The notes beneath the pieces are model-generated. The model worked only from the letters and a program-made list of their open reading frames with translations, made no database searches and was not told where the DNA came from. Made by a program: the position numbers and the translations under genes. From Candidatus Moranbacteria bacterium UBA4824 (GTDB lineage: Bacteria > Patescibacteriota > Minisyncoccia > Moranbacterales > UBA2206): 38,216 nucleotides of DNA. The stretch lies in contig DHFM01000052.1 in assembly GCA_002400405.1 (NCBI GenBank), positions 1 to 38,216 of the forward strand, in the 5' to 3' direction. Positions within the stretch are counted from its first letter, which is position 1. Each line of letters begins with the position of its first letter. Below, one piece after another: positions 34,823 through 38,216 of this stretch.

Positions 34823-36913
34823 CTATTTCTTATCCCCACCAATAATTCCTTCCGCCACATTCTTCGGCACTTCGGCGTAGTGGGAAAATTCCATCACATA
34901 GTTGGCGCGACCTTGAGTCATTGAGCGAAGTTGAGTAGCATAACCAAACATTGACGAAAGTGGAGCCTCGGCGTCGATTTCTTTTACTCGCGCGTTGCCT
35001 TCACCGCGATCATTCATTTCTTTGATGATTCCTCGTTTAGAGTTCAAATCCCCTACCACGTCACCCATAAAATTTTCTGGAGTCGTGACTACTACTTTCA
35101 TAATCGGTTCCATGATAATTGGATTAGCCCGACGAGAAGCTTCCTTGAAAGCCATTGAGCCGGCGATTCTAAAAGCCGCTTCAGAGGAGTCAACATCATG
35201 GAAAGATCCATCATACACAGTCGCCTTGATGTCAACCATTGGATACCCAGCCAAAACTCCGTTATCCATTGCTTCCTTGATTCCCTTGCCAATCGGTGCG
35301 ATATATTCTTGCGGAATAGCCCCACCTTTGATTTCATCCACAAATTCAAATCCTTTGCCAGCTTCTTGTGGTTCCACCTTAATCCAACAATGACCATATT
35401 GTCCACGTCCACCGGATTGTTTGATATATTTTCCTTCAGCTTGGGCATTGGATTTAATTGTTTCGCGATAAGCTACTTGCGGTTGTCCAATATTAGCTTC
35501 CACTTTGAATTCTCTTTTCATTCGATCCACGATAATATCAAGATGCAACTCACCCATGCCGGAAATGATAGTTTGACCAGTTTCTTCATCAGTTCTAATT
35601 TTGAAAGTTGGATCTTCTTCGGCTAATTTTCGCAGAGCCATTCCCATCTTTTCTTGATCGGCTTTGGTTTTTGGTTCTACGGCAATTGAGATAACTGGTT
35701 CTGGAAAAGTTATTTTTTCAAGCAATACTGGTTTTTCCGGATCGCAAAGCGTATCTCCCGTAGTAGTATTTTTCATTCCCACTAAGGCTCCAATCCCGCC
35801 AGTATAAATTTCATCCACTTCTTCTCGATGATTAGCGTGCATACGCAAAATTCTTCCCACTCTTTCTTTTTCTCCTTTGGAAGAATTCAATATATATGAA
35901 CCAGCCTTCAACACTCCGCTATAAACTCGGAAAAAAGTTAGTTGTCCCACAAATGGATCAGTCGCCACCTTGAAAGCCAAAGCAGAAAAAGGAGCATTGT
36001 CGTCATATTTAATGGCGACTTCTTTAGTTTCATCTTCTACTTCAGTAGCTTTAATTGCTGGAACGTCAACCGGTGAAGGTAGATAGTCTACAACTGCATC
36101 CAATACTAATTGCACGCCTTTGTTTCGAAGAGCTGTGCCTGTGAAAACTGGAATAAGAGTCACTTCATTGACACCTTTTCTAAGAGCAGTTTTCAATTCC
36201 ACTTCAGAAATTTCTTCTCCATTTAGAAATTTTTCTGTGAGTATATCATCCGTTTCAGAAATTTTTTCCACCATTTTTTCTCGCCATTCTTTGGATTTAT
36301 CCAACATATCCGCTGGAATTTCTCCTTCATTCACAATCTCTCCCATATCTCCAGAGAAAGTATAGGCTTTCATTTTGATCAAATCTACCACTCCTGAAAA
36401 ATCTCCTCGCTCTCCGATTGGAAGTTGTACTGCGATTGCATTAGGAGTAAGTCGATCCCAAATAGTTTTTAGGGCGTAATAGAAATCTGCGCCTTCTTTG
36501 TCGATCTTATTGATAAAACAAATTCTTGGTACTTTATATTTTTCTGCTTGTCTCCAAACTGTTTCAGATTGTGGTTCCACGCCTTCTTTTCCATCAAAAA
36601 CTACCACACCACCATCAAGAACTCGGAGTGATCGTTCCACTTCCACAGTAAAGTCAACGTGCCCAGGAGTATCGATAATATTAATTTGATGATCTTTCCA
36701 AAAACAAGTCGTCGCGGCGGAAGTAATGGTAATTCCACGTTCTTTTTCTTGTTCCATCCAGTCCATTGTCGCAGCGCCTTCATGCACTTCACCAATTTTG
36801 TGAGTGATGCCGGTATAAAACAAAACACGCTCAGTGGTGGTGGTTTTTCCAGCATCAATATGAGCGATAATTCCGATATTGCGATATTTTTCGATTGGGT
36901 ATTGTCTGGCCAT
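34823..36913 (-). CDS. fusA: Elongation factor G
   Basis: EF-G drives translocation of the ribosome with GTP. The 696-residue protein has the P-loop GIIAHIDAGKTTTTERVLFY, the switch region with MEQEKERGITITSAATTCFW, DTPGHVDFTVEVERSLRVLDG and NKIDKEGAD. The domain IV parts are PQVAYRETIKSNAQAEGKYI and SGGRGQYGHC. Length is normal for bacterial EF-G. It starts at ATG 36913, about 100 bp behind rpsG across a repeat. A terminator follows and separates it from the defence block. Confidence 0.98.
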   Translation of the reverse strand: MARQYPIEKYRNIGIIAHIDAGKTTTTERVLFYTGITHKIGEVHEGAATMDWMEQEKERGITITSAATTCFWKDHQINIIDTPGHVDFTVEVERSLRVLDGGVVVFDGKEGVEPQSETVWRQAEKYKVPRICFINKIDKEGADFYYALKTIWDRLTPNAIAVQLPIGERGDFSGVVDLIKMKAYTFSGDMGEIVNEGEIPADMLDKSKEWREKMVEKISETDDILTEKFLNGEEISEVELKTALRKGVNEVTLIPVFTGTALRNKGVQLVLDAVVDYLPSPVDVPAIKATEVEDETKEVAIKYDDNAPFSALAFKVATDPFVGQLTFFRVYSGVLKAGSYILNSSKGEKERVGRILRMHANHREEVDEIYTGGIGALVGMKNTTTGDTLCDPEKPVLLEKITFPEPVISIAVEPKTKADQEKMGMALRKLAEEDPTFKIRTDEETGQTIISGMGELHLDIIVDRMKREFKVEANIGQPQVAYRETIKSNAQAEGKYIKQSGGRGQYGHCWIKVEPQEAGKGFEFVDEIKGGAIPQEYIAPIGKGIKEAMDNGVLAGYPMVDIKATVYDGSFHDVDSSEAAFRIAGSMAFKEASRRANPIIMEPIMKVVVTTPENFMGDVVGDLNSKRGIIKEMNDRGEGNARVKEIDAEAPLSSMFGYATQLRSMTQGRANYVMEFSHYAEVPKNVAEGIIGGDKK

Positions 36914-36949
36914 ATAATTTGATTTTTACTTTCTTAATTTTATTTATAA

Positions 36950-37015
36950 TTTACGAATATACGAATTAAACGAAAATACGAATTCGTACTTTCGCCAGAT
37001 TCGTACTTTCGTAAA
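36950..37015. repeat. TTCGTAA-type repeat behind rpsG
   Basis: TTTACGAATATACGAATTAA and GAAAATACGAATTCGTACTT are followed by GATTCGTACTTTCGTAAAT, a short hairpin of the family seen at 20478 and 27358. It directly abuts the rpsG stop codon (37016-37018). Confidence 0.7.
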
Positions 37016-37483
37016 TTAAGCGAAGTGTGCAAAGGCCTTATTAGCATCAGCCATTCGGTGAACATCTTCTCGTTTTTTCATAGCTCCACCAATTTTATTT
37101 GAAGCGTCGATTAGTTCATCGGCTAATTTTTCTGCCATTTTCTTGCCTTTTTTCGCATTAATAGCGGCTTTGAGCCAGCGAATAGCTAGAGTTGTTCTTC
37201 TATCTCCCGCAACTGGCACCGGTACCTGATAGTTAGCGCCTCCTACTCTTCGAGATTTTAGTTCAACTAGAGGAGAAACATTTTTGATAGCTTGTTCAAA
37301 GATATTCAAACCGCCTTTTTTTGTTCTTTCATGAATGATATCAAAAGAATCATACATTATTTTTTCGGCGATAGTTTTTTTGCCACTTTCCATAATACTC
37401 ACCATAAATTTACCCACGAGCATATTATTATACCTTGGGTCTGGTTTAGTATTTTTTTGATAAACTCTTTTTCTTCTTGCCAT
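37016..37483 (-). CDS. rpsG: Small ribosomal subunit protein uS7
   Basis: uS7 organises the head of the 30S subunit and, in E. coli, represses the str operon. The 155-residue protein begins MARRKRVYQKNTKPDPRYNN and contains LVGKFMVSIMESGKKTIAEK, KSRRVGGANYQVPVPVAGDR and RTTLAIRWLKAAINAKKGK, ending in the conserved HRMADANKAFAHFA. ATG 37483 is used: the frame runs on upstream only through a repeat element. It is separated from rpsL by that element. Confidence 0.96.
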   Translation of the reverse strand: MARRKRVYQKNTKPDPRYNNMLVGKFMVSIMESGKKTIAEKIMYDSFDIIHERTKKGGLNIFEQAIKNVSPLVELKSRRVGGANYQVPVPVAGDRRTTLAIRWLKAAINAKKGKKMAEKLADELIDASNKIGGAMKKREDVHRMADANKAFAHFA

Positions 37484-37642
37484 GCCAATTTTTCCTGCGA
37501 GCGATAGCGAGTAGCTGAAAAATTGAGCACCCCGCACCAATTCGCATATGAAATTAATGTGTATTTATAATTTAAGCCGTTAGGCGAATCCGCGCGTAAT
37601 TCTTTCTGTAATATAAATTTAAGTCGGAATTTGGTGCGGGGT
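37484..37642 (-). repeat. Hairpin repeat element directly upstream of the rpsG start codon
   Basis: ACCCCGCACCAATTC (37529-37543) pairs with GAATTTGGTGCGGGGT (37627-37642) with one bulge. The minus-strand middle contains CGGATTCGCCTAACGGCTTA, and the distal part ends in AAAAATTGGCATG at the start codon. Both parts are shared, in order, with the element upstream of secY (17777-17932). CAATTTTTC and GAAAAATTG form a second stem that ends 4 nt before the ATG. Confidence 0.75.
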
Positions 37643-37665
37643 CACTTTTAGAAAATTTCTTTCTA

Positions 37666-38085
37666 CTATTCCTTTGCTTTTTCTCTTTTTGCCCCATATT
37701 TTGATCGGCCTTGTTTTCGATTAGCTGCTCCCGCGGTATCAAGCACGCCTCTTACTATATGATAGCGCACTCCAGGAAGATCCTTAACGCGACCTCCGCG
37801 AATCATCACAATTGAATGTTCTTGCAAATTATGTCCAATTCCTGGAATATAGGCGGTCACTTCCATTCCATTTGTGAGACGCACACGAGCAATTTTTCGT
37901 AAAGCTGAGTTAGGTTTTTTTGGAGTAGTAGTTGAAACCTTAATACAAACTCCTCGTTTAAATGGACCAGCCGTATCCGTTGGTCTGTTTTGAATAGTAT
38001 TGAAAACATATTTAAAAGCCGGAGTTTTGCTTTTGTTATCCGTAGTTTTTCTTGGTTTTCTTTTCAACTGATTGATTGTTGGCAT
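37666..38085 (-). CDS. rpsL: Small ribosomal subunit protein uS12
   Basis: uS12 sits at the decoding centre. The 139-residue protein begins MPTINQLKRKPRKTTDNKSK and contains RGVCIKVSTTTPKKPNSALR, KIARVRLTNGMEVTAYIPGI, GHNLQEHSIVMIRGGRVKDL and PGVRYHIVRGVLDT. The streptomycin-relevant PKKPNSALRK keeps the usual lysine. It is somewhat longer than the E. coli protein (124) because of an N-terminal insert around residues 14-30. It is the first gene of the str unit and starts 57 nt behind the predicted transcription start. Confidence 0.97.
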   Translation of the reverse strand: MPTINQLKRKPRKTTDNKSKTPAFKYVFNTIQNRPTDTAGPFKRGVCIKVSTTTPKKPNSALRKIARVRLTNGMEVTAYIPGIGHNLQEHSIVMIRGGRVKDLPGVRYHIVRGVLDTAGAANRKQGRSKYGAKREKAKE

Positions 38086-38120
38086 ATAAAATAAAAAACA
38101 TTAATTAAAAAACGAAACAT

Positions 38121-38142
38121 CTGGGGCTTCGAAATTGCCCAG
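38121..38142 (-). other. Stem-loop at the 5' end of the rpsL mRNA
   Basis: CTGGGGC and GCCCAG (38121-38142) can pair around a 9-nt loop (minus strand: CTGGGC, AATTTCGAA, GCCCCAG). The predicted transcription start is about 38143, so the mRNA would begin with this hairpin. Confidence 0.55.
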
Positions 38143-38149
38143 TGAAATA

Positions 38150-38178
38150 ATCTTAATTGATTGAGTTTATTATGTCAA
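38150..38178 (-). promoter_or_regulatory. Promoter of rpsL-rpsG-fusA
   Basis: A perfect TTGACA (38178-38173) and TAAGAT (38155-38150, four of six positions) are separated by 17 bp. The predicted start is near 38143. A second TTGACA lies at 38199-38194 but has no good -10 at usual spacing. Confidence 0.7.
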
Positions 38179-38183
38179 TAGCT

Positions 38184-38192
38184 TGTGGATAA
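38184..38192 (-). promoter_or_regulatory. DnaA-box 9-mer upstream of the rpsL promoter
   Basis: TTATCCACA, the strict DnaA-box sequence, lies 5 bp upstream of the rpsL -35 box, in the same orientation as the one near the tuf promoter (29325-29333). Confidence 0.4.
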
Positions 38193-38216
38193 TTGTCAAC
38201 ATTAAGTAAGAATGTC

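Noticed and set aside
37484..37540. 19 extra N-terminal residues on uS7
   Set aside because: They are encoded by the leader repeat; uS7 normally starts MARRKRV or similar.
38173..38199. Second rpsL promoter using TTGACA at 38199-38194
   Set aside because: No acceptable -10 box lies at 16-18 bp; the nearest (CATAAT) is at 19 bp.
1..38216. tRNA, rRNA, tmRNA, RNase P or SRP RNA genes
   Set aside because: No cloverleaf with a GTTCGAAT-type T-arm or other recognisable RNA core was found in the intergenic gaps on either strand.

Overview
This AT-rich window looks like a chromosome piece of a Candidate Phyla Radiation (Patescibacteria, probably Parcubacteria-type) bacterium. The complete S10/spc-type ribosomal cluster goes directly from rpsE to rplO with no rpmD (uL30), a known CPR hallmark. 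Genes are compact, intergenic repeats are abundant, and UGA is an ordinary stop (hypC, ruvX, map), so this is not a UGA-recoded lineage. The lineage is inferred from gene content only. Almost everything is on the minus strand.

Reading the minus strand from high to low coordinates: rpsL-rpsG-fusA (38085-34823) has a clear promoter and ends at a terminator. A separately promoted defence-type block follows (34664-29769): dinD, then a tightly packed set of EcoRI-type adenine methyltransferase, GIY-YIG protein, RhuM and DUF262-HNH nuclease. Next come a small antitoxin-like gene and tuf (own promoter). Then rpsJ-rplC-rplD-rplW-rplB-rpsS-rplV-rpsC-rplP-rpmC-rpsQ-rplN-rplX-rplE-rpsN-rpsH-rplF-rplR-rpsE-rplO-secY-adk-map (27797-14979). 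The defence block therefore lies between fusA and tuf, which are neighbours in the classical str operon.

From 14728 to 9450 there is an isolated plus-strand unit for a small membrane protein, then ruvX, a DPM/ALG5-like glycosyltransferase, galT, a DedA-family membrane protein, tpiA and class II fba. From 9425 to 3845 lies a hydrogenase-related block: NuoE-, NuoF- and HoxU-like diaphorase subunits, then hypC, hypD and hypE. A HypF carbamoyltransferase domain without its N-terminal half is on the plus strand (1920-3251). No hydrogenase catalytic subunit is in the window. A phosphomannomutase/phosphoglucomutase and a four-helix-bundle protein close the left end.

The most striking signal is repeats. 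(1) Several sequence-unrelated hairpin families share roughly 7-nt iterated units (TTTCATG, TTCGTAA, TTTCTAA/TTTTCAA, ACAGAAT types) and begin within a few bases of a stop codon at about 17 gene junctions, including many in the ribosomal cluster. (2) A 292-bp element carries only a small GIY-YIG gene, has 14-bp terminal inverted repeats that supply the stop codon of the upstream gene, and has a 143-bp gene-less relative elsewhere. (3) A roughly 155-bp hairpin element sits directly upstream of the start codons of both secY and rpsG. (4) Palindromes are inserted in frame in hypE, nuoF and hypF. All motif comparisons were made by eye, without database searches.
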